Part shown: positions 1 to 6,559 of the stretch, piece by piece | Position numbering within the stretch: the stretch's first letter is position 1 | Layout of the letters: each line of letters begins with the position of its first letter | NCBI RefSeq assembly: GCF_900116715.1 | Contig: NZ_FPBM01000015.1 | Span: 1 to 55,486, forward strand | Direction of reading: 5' to 3' | Source: Polaromonas sp. YR568 | Lineage (GTDB): Bacteria; Pseudomonadota; Gammaproteobacteria; Burkholderiales; Burkholderiaceae_C | DNA: 55,486 bases | Translations under genes and position numbers: made by a program | The notes under the pieces: generated by a model | Database searches by the model: none | What the model saw: only the letters and a program-made list of their open reading frames with translations | Told to the model about the DNA's origin: nothing

Positions 1-43
1 AGCGAAGCGGAGGGACGCAGACAGCAGGGTCGCCTTTTCTTTG

Positions 44-77
44 CTTACTTTCTTTTGGCGAAGCAAAAGAAAGTGAG
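44..77. repeat. Intergenic hairpin, T/A-rich arms
   Basis: A 14-bp stem (44-57 with 64-77, one G-U pair) closes on the hexanucleotide loop GCGAAG. It lies downstream of the receiver gene that ends at 143 and is followed by a GC-rich stretch. Hairpins of this composition are common intergenic repeats in comamonads (from memory, not checked). It could act as a transcript end for the minus-strand receiver gene, but no clean U-tract follows on either strand. Confidence 0.5.
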
Positions 78-142
78 TTGCCGCCGGGCAACCCCCGGCC
101 AGCAGAACTCAGATAAGCGCGAGAGGGCGGAGCAAGACCCGG

Positions 143-544
143 CTACTGCGTCGGCGGCAGAACCCCGTCCAGACTCTGAGCATGATCCCGGCAAAACCGA
201 ACCAACTTCTCCACATCATGCGATTTGTCAAACACCTCATCCGCCCCCAGCTCCCGGCAGCGCGACAAAATATTCTCCTGGCTGTGGCTGGTCAGCACGA
301 TGACTTTCTGGCGGGCTGTGCGCCGCTGGCAGTCCTTGAGCACGCCAAAGCCCGTGCCTTCGGCGAGGAAGAGGTCGACGATGGCCAGGTCCCAGTCGGC
401 CTTGTGCGCACCCAGCCACTGGCGTGCGCCGGTCTCGGAATCTGCATGGCCGACAAAGCGCAGGGGCGCGATCTCTTCCATGGCTTCCACCAAAGTTCTG
501 CGTATGTCCGGCTTGTCCTCGACAAGAAACGCGCTGATGACCAT
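143..544 (-). CDS. Single-domain response regulator (CheY-like receiver)
   Basis: A stand-alone receiver domain of 133 aa with no output domain. The acidic pair is E9/D10, the phospho-acceptor is D57 (IVDLFLAEGTG), the switch threonine is T85 (VLTSHS) and the conserved lysine is K107 (FDKS). Such proteins take phosphate from a histidine kinase and signal by binding a partner, or act as a phosphate sink. No kinase lies next to it; the only histidine kinase in the window (34251-35744) has its own regulator. It lies 175 nt downstream of slyD on the same strand. The segment between them has a CGAAGTTA direct repeat (558-565 and 571-578). Family assignment is secure; the pathway is unknown. Confidence 0.85.
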   Translation of the reverse strand: MVISAFLVEDKPDIRRTLVEAMEEIAPLRFVGHADSETGARQWLGAHKADWDLAIVDLFLAEGTGFGVLKDCQRRTARQKVIVLTSHSQENILSRCRELGADEVFDKSHDVEKLVRFCRDHAQSLDGVLPPTQ

Positions 545-719
545 GGAACCTAACCCCCGAAGTTAATCCACGAAGTTAGCCAGCACCCGGTGCCGCGTGT
601 GTCGTCGGTTTTCAGCGGGGTGTGTAGGCTCATGCCCACTGTAGAACAGCGGGTGTCATCAAGCGGTAACGGGGGGTAACGCCGGGATGTGAATCCGCCC
701 GGCGGTTGTCCGGCGCGGA

Positions 720-1196
720 TTAGTGGTGGTGGCCGTGCTCGCCGTGGACGTGGCGGTGGGCGATTTCTTCCTCGGAGGCGGCGCGCACGCCGGTCACCTT
801 CAGGGTAAAGCGCAGGGCCTTGCCGGCCAGCGGGTGGTTGCCGTCCAGCATGACGGTGTCGCCTTTGATCTTCATCACGTTAAAAACATGCTGGCGGCCG
901 TCTTCGCCGCGGCCTTCAAGCTGGCCGCCGACCTTGACCCCGGGCGGGAACTGCGTGCGGGGGATGGTGCGCACCAGGCTTTCGTCGCGCAGGCCGAACG
1001 CATCTTGCGGCTCCAGCGCCAGCACGGTCTGGAAACCCGGCTCCTGGCCGTCCAGAGCTTCCTCGATCTTGGGCAGGGTGTTGCCGTAGCCGCCGTGCAG
1101 GTAAACCATGGGCGCATTGCTTTGCTCGACCAGCTTGCCCTGGGCATCCGCCACCTTGTAACTGAGGGTGACGGCGGTGTCTTTTGCGATTTTCAT
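720..1196 (-). CDS. slyD: FKBP-type peptidyl-prolyl cis-trans isomerase SlyD
   Basis: A cytoplasmic prolyl isomerase and chaperone of 158 aa. The N-terminal FKBP half (about residues 1-65, with YLHGG and LPKIEEALDG) is interrupted by the insert-in-flap chaperone domain (about 68-125, starting EPQDAFG and ending near GNHPLAGK), the arrangement typical of SlyD. The C-terminus is a short histidine-rich tail (HRHVHGEHGHHH), compatible with nickel binding and a role in metal delivery, although shorter than the E. coli tail. A hairpin (692-721) with a 7-bp outer and a 4-bp inner stem overlaps the stop codon and may protect or end the transcript. The gene is divergent from the Rrf2 regulator at 1372. 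Confidence 0.92.
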   Translation of the reverse strand: MKIAKDTAVTLSYKVADAQGKLVEQSNAPMVYLHGGYGNTLPKIEEALDGQEPGFQTVLALEPQDAFGLRDESLVRTIPRTQFPPGVKVGGQLEGRGEDGRQHVFNVMKIKGDTVMLDGNHPLAGKALRFTLKVTGVRAASEEEIAHRHVHGEHGHHH

Positions 1197-1335
1197 GTTG
1201 TGGTTCCGGAGGGCCCGGGATGCGTAAAAGCGCTGATTTTCGCCCAGTCGGCGTCAGGCTGCCGCCGCGGCCGGGCGTGGGCGCAATTGCCCCACCGGCG
1301 CGTAGGGGTTTGGAGCGGCTTGCCGGCCGCGGTTT

Positions 1336-1364
1336 TTGGGATCCGTAGAATCATGCAACATGAT
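1336..1364 (+). promoter_or_regulatory. Candidate sigma-70 promoter of the Rrf2 gene
   Basis: TTGGGA (1336-1341), a 17-nt spacer and CATGAT (1359-1364), each 4/6 to consensus. The predicted transcription start (about 1371-1372) coincides with the preferred ATG at 1372, which has no clear Shine-Dalgarno sequence upstream, so a leaderless mRNA is possible. Confidence 0.4.
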
Positions 1365-1375
1365 AAGTTACATGA
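1351..1375. promoter_or_regulatory. Inverted-repeat operator overlapping the Rrf2 start
   Basis: TCATGCAAC, 7 nt, GTTACATGA: 9-bp arms with one mismatch. The dyad covers the candidate -10 box and the preferred ATG at 1372, the usual place for autorepression by a winged-helix dimer. That the Rrf2 protein binds it is inferred from position. Confidence 0.5.
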
Positions 1376-1854
1376 AATCAAAGAGCCGGCTTTCAGCCGT
1401 TTTGCATGCCCTGCTGCACATGGCGCACCGCCAGGGGCCGATGACGTCCGACGAGCTGGCGGCCTGCCTGCGCACCCACCCGGTGGTGGTGCGGCGCACC
1501 ATGGCCGGCCTGCGTGAGGCGGGGTTTGTGGTGTCGGAGCGCGGCCACGGCGGCGGCTGGGTGCTGGCGCGGGACCTGGCCTCCGTCACTTTGCTGGATG
1601 TGCAGATGGCGGTTGGCGCCGAAGAAGCGCCCGCCGATGGCGAGGGCCATGCCGGCGGCTGCGTGATCGAGCAGTCGGTGCAGCGCGCGCTGGCCGGCAG
1701 CCTGCGTGAGGCCGAGGCGCTGCTGGCCAAACGCCTGGGCGAGGTCACACTGGCCGATTTGTCGGCCGATTTCAACCGCGCCATGGCGGCGCACGTGGGC
1801 CATGCGGGCCACGCCGCGCAGGTCTTGCCGCCGGAGGCCCACCATGCTGTATGA
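1372..1854 (+). CDS. Rrf2-family transcriptional regulator
   Basis: A 160-aa winged-helix regulator. The N-terminus (SRLSAVLHALLHMA, then MTSDELAACLRTHPVVVRR) is the Rrf2 DNA-binding domain, followed by the wing (GHGGGWVLARDL). Classical Rrf2 sensors such as IscR carry three clustered cysteines; here only isolated cysteines are seen, so an iron-sulfur cluster is not supported. The start at 1372 is preferred over ATG 1360 and TTG 1336 because family proteins begin just before the SRLS segment. The last 11 nt overlap the downstream oxidoreductase, indicating coupled translation and a shared redox or detoxification role. The signal sensed is unknown. Confidence 0.8.
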   Translation: MKSKSRLSAVLHALLHMAHRQGPMTSDELAACLRTHPVVVRRTMAGLREAGFVVSERGHGGGWVLARDLASVTLLDVQMAVGAEEAPADGEGHAGGCVIEQSVQRALAGSLREAEALLAKRLGEVTLADLSADFNRAMAAHVGHAGHAAQVLPPEAHHAV

Positions 1855-2773
1855 CGCGATCATTGTGGGCGGCAGCTTTGCCGGCCTTTCGGGCGCGCTG
1901 CAACTGGCGCGCGCGCGAAGAAACGTGCTGGTCATCGATGCCGGCCTGCCGCGCAACCGCTTTGCGTCTGAATCGCATGGCGTGCTGGGCCATGACGGCA
2001 AACCGGGCGCGCAACTGCTGGCCGAGGCGCGTCAGCAATTGCTGGCCTACCCCACGGCCAAAGTCTTCAGCGGCCGCGTGAGCCGGGTGCAATCCGGTGA
2101 GGCGGGTTTTGTCGTGGAGGCCGAGGATGGCCTGCGCTGGTTCACCGGCCGCCGCCTGCTGCTGGCCACCGGCGTGACTGATGTGCTGCCCGAAATACCC
2201 GGCCTTCGGGAGCGCTGGGGCCAAACCGTGGTGCACTGCCCGTATTGCCACGGCTATGAAATCGGCGGCGGCGCCATCGGCGTGCTGGGCACGGGGCCGA
2301 TGTCGGTCCATCAGGCGCAGATGTTTGCCGACTGGGGCGAGGTGACGCTCTTCACCCAGGGCGTGGTCGAGGTGTCTGCCGAAGAACAAGCACAGCTGGC
2401 GGCACGCAAAGTCAGGGTTGAGCTGAGCCCCATCGCCGAACTGCAGGGCGCCGCACCCGCGCTGGATGGCGCGCTGCTGCAGGACGGCCGGCGCGTGGCG
2501 CTCAAGGCGCTGCTGGTGGGCACGCAGGTGCGCATGGCCAGCCCGTTGGCCGAAGCGCTGGGCTGCGCGTTTGAGGACTCGCCCTTCGGCCCCATCGTGT
2601 GCGTCGACGCCTGGGGCACGACGAGCGTGACGGGTGTGTACGCGGCCGGCGACATGGCCCGCGTGCCGCACAGCATCACCTTTGCCACCGCCAGCGGTGT
2701 GGCGGCCGGCATCCGGCTGCATGCATCGCTGATCACGGAAGACGCGCAGCGCGGGGAAACCGCGGCGGCGTAA
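1844..2773 (+). CDS. NAD(P)/FAD-dependent oxidoreductase, thioredoxin-reductase-like
   Basis: A cytoplasmic flavoprotein of 309 aa. An N-terminal FAD fold (IIVGGSFAGLSGA, residues 6-18), a central redox pair C132/C135 in the HCPYCHGYE motif and an NAD(P)-binding loop (GVLGTGP, about 146-152) follow thioredoxin-reductase order. The C-terminal FAD motif is GVYAAGDMARVPH. The CPYCHG form of the active site is typical of a branch that often sits beside Rrf2 genes and whose electron acceptor is generally unassigned; it need not be a true thioredoxin reductase. ATG 1844 lies inside the Rrf2 gene, so the two are translated together. Confidence 0.82.
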   Translation: MLYDAIIVGGSFAGLSGALQLARARRNVLVIDAGLPRNRFASESHGVLGHDGKPGAQLLAEARQQLLAYPTAKVFSGRVSRVQSGEAGFVVEAEDGLRWFTGRRLLLATGVTDVLPEIPGLRERWGQTVVHCPYCHGYEIGGGAIGVLGTGPMSVHQAQMFADWGEVTLFTQGVVEVSAEEQAQLAARKVRVELSPIAELQGAAPALDGALLQDGRRVALKALLVGTQVRMASPLAEALGCAFEDSPFGPIVCVDAWGTTSVTGVYAAGDMARVPHSITFATASGVAAGIRLHASLITEDAQRGETAAA

Positions 2774-2872
2774 ACGGCGGCGTAAAGACAGACAGGCAGC
2801 GGGCCGTTAAAGTGGTTGAAAGAGCCTGGAAAGGCCCCAGTTGCCTCTTTCCACTGTTGCAGACGCCTTGCC

Positions 2873-3520
2873 ATGAACCCGCCAGACACCGAAACCATTG
2901 AACTGCTGCCCGCCACGGGCGCCCCCCGCCAGCTGTTTGTGCTGCTGCACGACGCGGGCGGCATGGCGGCCGACATGCTGGAGCTGGGCAACCTGCTGGG
3001 CGGCGCCTTTGCCGAAGCCGCCGTACTGATGCCGCAGGGCCTGACCGGCCCGCACGCCGATGCGGCGGGCGCCAACGCGGCCGGGCTGGACGATGCCCAG
3101 GCGCTGGCGGCCCGTGTGGAGGCCCTGGCGGCGTTTATCCGCGCGCAGCAGGAGCGTTTTGACATCCTGCAGTCCGACACTGCGCTGGCCGGTTTTGGCG
3201 CGGGCGCCAGCCTGGCGCTGGCCCTGAGCGACGCCCACGACGGCCTGGCCGGCCGGCTGCTGTCATTCGGCGGCGGCTACCAGATCTGGCCGGCCCGGGC
3301 GCCAGCGCTCACCACCTTGCACCTGCTGCACGGGCAAAACGACGCCGTCGTGCCGCTGGCGCGCACCCGCAGCGACTTTGAACACCTGATGGAACTGGGC
3401 GCCGACGCCACGCTGGACGTGGCCGCCAAGCTAGGCCATGAACTGCACCCGGCGCTGATGGACCAGGCCGTGACCCGGTTGCAAACCTGTGTGCCGCTGC
3501 GGCACTGGAAAGCGGTGTAG
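2873..3520 (+). CDS. Alpha/beta-hydrolase of the YpfH/carboxylesterase family lacking the nucleophile Ser
   Basis: A 215-aa protein of the phospholipase/carboxylesterase (Abhydrolase_2, YpfH) type. The oxyanion strand (LFVLLHDAGGMAADM), the acid (HGQNDAVVP) and the histidine (KLGHELHP) are in place. The nucleophile elbow, normally GFSQGA, reads GFGAGA, so the catalytic serine is glycine. The codons are clear and in frame (ggt ttt ggc gcg ggc), so a frameshift does not explain it. Either the protein is a non-catalytic fold or the nearby serine four residues on is used, which would be unusual. ATG 2873 is chosen because the upstream extension from 2816 lacks family similarity. Confidence 0.72.
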   Translation: MNPPDTETIELLPATGAPRQLFVLLHDAGGMAADMLELGNLLGGAFAEAAVLMPQGLTGPHADAAGANAAGLDDAQALAARVEALAAFIRAQQERFDILQSDTALAGFGAGASLALALSDAHDGLAGRLLSFGGGYQIWPARAPALTTLHLLHGQNDAVVPLARTRSDFEHLMELGADATLDVAAKLGHELHPALMDQAVTRLQTCVPLRHWKAV

Positions 3521-3561
3521 AAATCCCACCCCTGTCCAGGCTCACTGCGTGTAGCCTGTTC

Positions 3562-3600
3562 CCCCCTTGAGGGGGCGGCGCCTGGGGCCGGCGGAGCCGG
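3562..3600. repeat. Comamonad-type intergenic hairpin repeat, copy 1
   Basis: Two perfect hairpins: CCCCC-ttga-GGGGG (3562-3575) and CCGGC-gga-GCCGG (3588-3600). The same pair recurs near 20938-21000 and, in inverted order, near 25534-25594. It sits between the convergent ends of the esterase-fold gene and the SPOR gene, so it may serve as a bidirectional transcript end. A 10-bp palindrome CTAGGCCTAG (3627-3636) overlaps the SPOR stop codon. Confidence 0.7.
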
Positions 3601-3632
3601 GCCCTCGGCCCCTGCTGGTGTGGGGCCTAGGC

Positions 3633-4307
3633 CTAGCTGTTACAGGCCTGGAGGGTTTTGCCGGCTAGCTGCGCTTTGAGGGGCTCCAGCTTGGCTTTGA
3701 TGGCCGCGTCGGCCGCCGGCAGCTTGAGCAGCTGGCCGCGGGCCTCGGGGCGCTCCAGCACCACCTTGGCGGTGCGCACGCCGCGTGTGGCGGCGCCGGC
3801 CAGCCCGCGTTCGGCTTCGGCCTGCGAGCCGTAGTGGCCCAGCGACAGGCCGGGGCCCAGGGCCGGGTTGATGAGCGGCTCAAACGACACGCCCAGGCCG
3901 CGCAGCTCGGTGCGTTTTTTGGCCAGCGCGTCTTCGCTGTTGTATTTGCCCATGTAGACGATCCAGCGGCCGGGTTCGGTGCTGCTTTCCAGCGACCAGC
4001 TGCCGATGGGCAGGCTGTTTTCCAGGCCTGCGCGCAGGGCGGCGGTTTGTTCGGGGGTGAAGAGGCCGGCCTGCAGGCATTCGGGCGCCGGTGCGGGCGC
4101 TGGGGCTGCGGCCACGGGGGTGCTGTCGAGCTGGCGAGCCTCGGCGGCCGTCAACAGGCGCATCGCTTCGGGCCGGATCTGCTGGGCCAGGCGCTGGGGC
4201 TCGGCCTGCGCGGCGGGGGCAAAGCCGTAGTCGGCCAGCAGGCCGTGCGTCCAGGCAAAGTAGCCGGCATTGGCCAGCAGCAGCGCCAGCACCACCAGCC
4301 TCAGCAT
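3633..4307 (-). CDS. Membrane-anchored SPOR-domain protein
   Basis: A 224-aa protein with one N-terminal transmembrane helix (about residues 1-20, LRLVVLALLLANAGYFAW), an Ala/Pro-rich linker (about 65-76) and a C-terminal SPOR-like domain (about 95-170, including WIVYMGKYNS and LGHYGSQAEAERG). SPOR domains bind septal peptidoglycan, so a periplasmic cell-wall role is likely. A conserved tail follows the domain. The start is set at 4307: its ATG overlaps the birA stop by 7 nt, indicating coupling. In related genomes a type III pantothenate kinase gene (coaX) often lies between birA and this gene; it is absent here (family recollection). Confidence 0.7.
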   Translation of the reverse strand: MLRLVVLALLLANAGYFAWTHGLLADYGFAPAAQAEPQRLAQQIRPEAMRLLTAAEARQLDSTPVAAAPAPAPAPECLQAGLFTPEQTAALRAGLENSLPIGSWSLESSTEPGRWIVYMGKYNSEDALAKKRTELRGLGVSFEPLINPALGPGLSLGHYGSQAEAERGLAGAATRGVRTAKVVLERPEARGQLLKLPAADAAIKAKLEPLKAQLAGKTLQACNS

Positions 4308-5188
4308 GGGCGCGCGCCTTCCGCGGCGGAGCCTGGGCTGGCGGTAAGGGGCCGCACGCTGACTTCGGAGCTGGTGATTTCTTTCATGCCAGCCGCAGTA
4401 TGCACCAGCAGTGCGCCGTTTTCGCCCGCGCCGTGGGCCGTGCCCGTGGTGCCGTCGGACAGCTGCACGGCCCGGCCGGCGAGCACGTCGCGCGCCGCAA
4501 AACGGGCCTGGAAAGGCGCAAAGCCGAACTGCGCAAAAGCCTGCACCGCCTGCACCAGCGGCGGGATGACGCGCAGCAGCGCGGCCGGCGCGTCGACGTC
4601 GGGCAGCAGCTCCTGCAGGCCGCCCGGCGGCACGCTGGCCAGGGCCGACGCAGGCAGTGTAGGGTCCAGCGTCACCGGGCGGATGTTGATACCGATGCCG
4701 ATCACGACGTAGCGCAGGCCTTCCCAGCTGGCGGTTTCGACCAGGATGCCGACCAGCTTGCGCTCGCCGTCCGGCGTTGAAAGCCACAGGTCATTGGGCC
4801 ATTTCAGGCCGATGCGGGGTTTGGCGCTGCTGCCTGCCAGCAGCGGCTCCAGGCTTTCGGCCACGCTGATGCCGGCCACCAGCGACAGGCCCGACCAGTC
4901 GGCAGGCGCCAGCGGCAGGCCGAGGGAGAACATCAGGCTGTCGCCGCGCCGGCTTTGCCACTGGCGGCCCAGCCGGCCGCGCCCGGCGGTTTGCTGCTCG
5001 GCCACCAGCAGCAGCGGCTCGGGTCGGGGCTCCACCGTGGCGCTGCCGCGAAAGCGCCGCATCAGCTCGGTGTTGGTGGAGTCAATCTCGGGCAGCACCT
5101 CGACCGTAAAACCCGGCAAGGAGGGCGCCACGGCCTCCCAGAGGGCCTCGGCGGGCCATCGGATGGGGTTGGTGGGGGGTGTGGTCAT
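4301..5188 (-). CDS. birA: Biotin--[acetyl-CoA-carboxylase] ligase, without repressor domain
   Basis: A cytoplasmic enzyme that makes biotinyl-AMP and attaches biotin to the acetyl-CoA carboxylase carrier protein. At 295 aa it begins directly with the catalytic core: DSTN near residue 36, the biotin/ATP loop GRGRLGR (69-75), then KWPNDL (129-134) and GIGIN. The C-terminal small domain spans roughly 230-295. The DNA-binding winged helix of E. coli-type bifunctional BirA is absent, so this is the monofunctional class and does not regulate biotin synthesis. It is followed by the SPOR gene in the same operon. Confidence 0.92.
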   Translation of the reverse strand: MTTPPTNPIRWPAEALWEAVAPSLPGFTVEVLPEIDSTNTELMRRFRGSATVEPRPEPLLLVAEQQTAGRGRLGRQWQSRRGDSLMFSLGLPLAPADWSGLSLVAGISVAESLEPLLAGSSAKPRIGLKWPNDLWLSTPDGERKLVGILVETASWEGLRYVVIGIGINIRPVTLDPTLPASALASVPPGGLQELLPDVDAPAALLRVIPPLVQAVQAFAQFGFAPFQARFAARDVLAGRAVQLSDGTTGTAHGAGENGALLVHTAAGMKEITSSEVSVRPLTASPGSAAEGARPC

Positions 5189-5247
5189 GAAAGCTCAGGA
5201 CGCGAGGCCTGGCTGCCCGGCGGCAGGCAAGCGGATGAAAGGCCTGA

Positions 5248-5940
5248 TCAGTCTTTCTTTTTCTTTTTGGGCTTCTTGTCGGCTTTTTTATCGGCCTTCT
5301 TTTCAGCCTTTTTCCTGTCAGCCTTGGCTTCTGCCTTTTTGCCGGACTTTTTATCGGACTTCTTTTTGGACTTCTTGCCCTTTTTCTCGTCGTCCTTGGG
5401 CGACAGCAGCGTGCCGCGGCAGTTCTTGGCGCCGCACCAGCAGGGGTACTCTGCCAGCAGCTTCTTGGTGTACGGCGCGTCGATGATCAGGCCGTAGTCG
5501 TAAAACAGCTCGTCGCCCGCCTTGATGTTGCGCAGCGCCTTGATAAAGACGCGGCCTTCCACTTCGTCGGCTTCGCAGTTGGGCTTGCAGCTGTGGTTGA
5601 TCCAGCGCGAGGAATTGCCGCCGTGCTTGGCATCGATCACATGGTCTTCGTCGATGTGGAAGTAGAAGGTGTGGTTGGGGTCCTTCGGGTCGTGCGGGTG
5701 GCGGCGCAGCGCTTCCTTCCAGTTGATGATCTCGCCGACGTACTCGATCAGCGTCTCGCCTTCGGCGAGGTCCTGCACGGCGAACACGCCCTTGCCGTGC
5801 ACGCCGGAGCGGCGCGTTTGAATACGGCGGCCGTCGGCGGCCGCTGCCGGCTCCACGGGCGAAGAAGAAAGCGGTGCGGGGGTCGCAGAAGCCTGGTTTT
5901 TTGACACGACGTATTTTTTTGGTATGGTTAATTCATGCAT
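5248..5940 (-). CDS. SET-domain protein lysine methyltransferase with Lys-rich tail
   Basis: A 230-aa protein carrying a eukaryote-like SET domain, which transfers methyl groups from S-adenosylmethionine to lysine. Visible motifs are GVHGKGVFA and EYVGEII (N-SET), RWINHSCKPNC with ELFYDYGL (the pseudoknot forming the active site) and a post-SET zinc motif CWCGAKNCRG. The last 50 or so residues are almost all Lys, Ala, Asp and Ser, ending KPKKKKKD, like a histone-H1 tail, and probably bind DNA or RNA. The start is uncertain: ATG 5940 opens beside an alternating purine-pyrimidine tract and has no Shine-Dalgarno sequence; a GTG at 5907 would drop 11 residues. The substrate is unknown. Confidence 0.82.
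   Translation of the reverse strand: MHELTIPKKYVVSKNQASATPAPLSSSPVEPAAAADGRRIQTRRSGVHGKGVFAVQDLAEGETLIEYVGEIINWKEALRRHPHDPKDPNHTFYFHIDEDHVIDAKHGGNSSRWINHSCKPNCEADEVEGRVFIKALRNIKAGDELFYDYGLIIDAPYTKKLLAEYPCWCGAKNCRGTLLSPKDDEKKGKKSKKKSDKKSGKKAEAKADRKKAEKKADKKADKKPKKKKKD
5901..5928 (+). promoter_or_regulatory. Sigma-70 promoter for the tlpA-like/topB pair
   Basis: TTGACA (5901-5906), a 16-nt spacer with a T-run, and TATGGT (5923-5928). Start of transcription is expected near 5935, inside the alternating tract at 5934-5987. The box lies over the first codons of the divergent SET gene, so the two transcription units probably interfere with each other. Confidence 0.55.
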
Positions 5941-5987
5941 GTGCGCGTGCGTGCGCATGCGTGCGCACCCGCGCGCGTACATGCGCG
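5934..5987. other. Alternating purine-pyrimidine tract (Z-DNA-prone)
   Basis: Positions 5934-5968 alternate pyrimidine and purine without a break for 35 nt, mostly GC and GT steps. After one interruption (CC), a second run of 18 nt goes from 5970 to 5987. Such tracts adopt left-handed Z-DNA under negative supercoiling. It lies between the divergent SET and tlpA-like/topB genes. Confidence 0.75.
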
Positions 5988-6025
5988 AGAGCCGCTATTG
6001 TAGTGATGCGCCCAAGGAGTCCCAC

Positions 6026-6559
6026 GTGATCAACCGCCGAAACCTGATGCAGACCTCTGCCGCCCTGGCCTTGCCGGCCGCGGCCGGGCTGGGCCTGCCG
6101 GCGTGGGCCAAGGGCGGCGAAAGCCCCCTGCCCAAGGCCGGCAGCAGCCTGAAGCTGCCGGCCTTGACGTTGCTGGACGGCAGCAGCTGGACGCCCGCCA
6201 CGGCCTCGGCAAAGACGCTTGTGGTGTACTGGTGGGCCAGTTGGTGCCCTTTTTGTGCGGTGCAGTCGCCCCATATAGAAGCCTTGTGGCGTGCCCAGAA
6301 GGCCCAGGGGCTGGAAGTGCTGGCGCTGTCAATCGACAAGCAGCCGGCGGCGGCCGCTACATATATGAAGGCCAAGGGCTACAGTTTTCCCGCCGGGATG
6401 CTGAGCCCCGAAGTCGCGAAATTTTTGCCCAAGCCGGTGGGTCTGCCCGTGGTGGTGGTGCTCAAGGTGCCGGCGGGCAGCCGTGAAGGCAAAGTCGTAT
6501 TTGCGGAAAGCGGGGAAATGTTCCCCGAAGATGTAGAAGGTTTGAAGAAGTACCTATGA
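6026..6559 (+). CDS. TlpA/ResA-like thioredoxin-fold protein with Tat-type signal
   Basis: A 177-aa thiol-disulfide oxidoreductase acting outside the cytoplasm. GTG 6026 is preferred because AAGGAG (6013-6018) lies 7 nt upstream. The N-terminus has a twin-arginine motif (NRRNLMQ) and a hydrophobic stretch ending near AWA at residue 28, so Tat export is likely. The thioredoxin-fold active site is WCPFC (C74, C77), followed by a TlpA-type layout (LSIDKQPAAAATYMKAKGY) and a cis-Pro region (PKPVGLPVVVV). The CPFC dipeptide suggests a reductant, for example in cytochrome c maturation, but the partner is not visible. Its stop overlaps the topB start (ATGA), so the two are co-translated even though their known roles differ. 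Confidence 0.85.
   Translation: MINRRNLMQTSAALALPAAAGLGLPAWAKGGESPLPKAGSSLKLPALTLLDGSSWTPATASAKTLVVYWWASWCPFCAVQSPHIEALWRAQKAQGLEVLALSIDKQPAAAATYMKAKGYSFPAGMLSPEVAKFLPKPVGLPVVVVLKVPAGSREGKVVFAESGEMFPEDVEGLKKYL

Noticed and set aside
55..303. Short plus-strand frame at the window start
   Set aside because: Begins in the hairpin repeat and overlaps the receiver gene on the other strand; low-complexity Pro/Ser/Ala composition.
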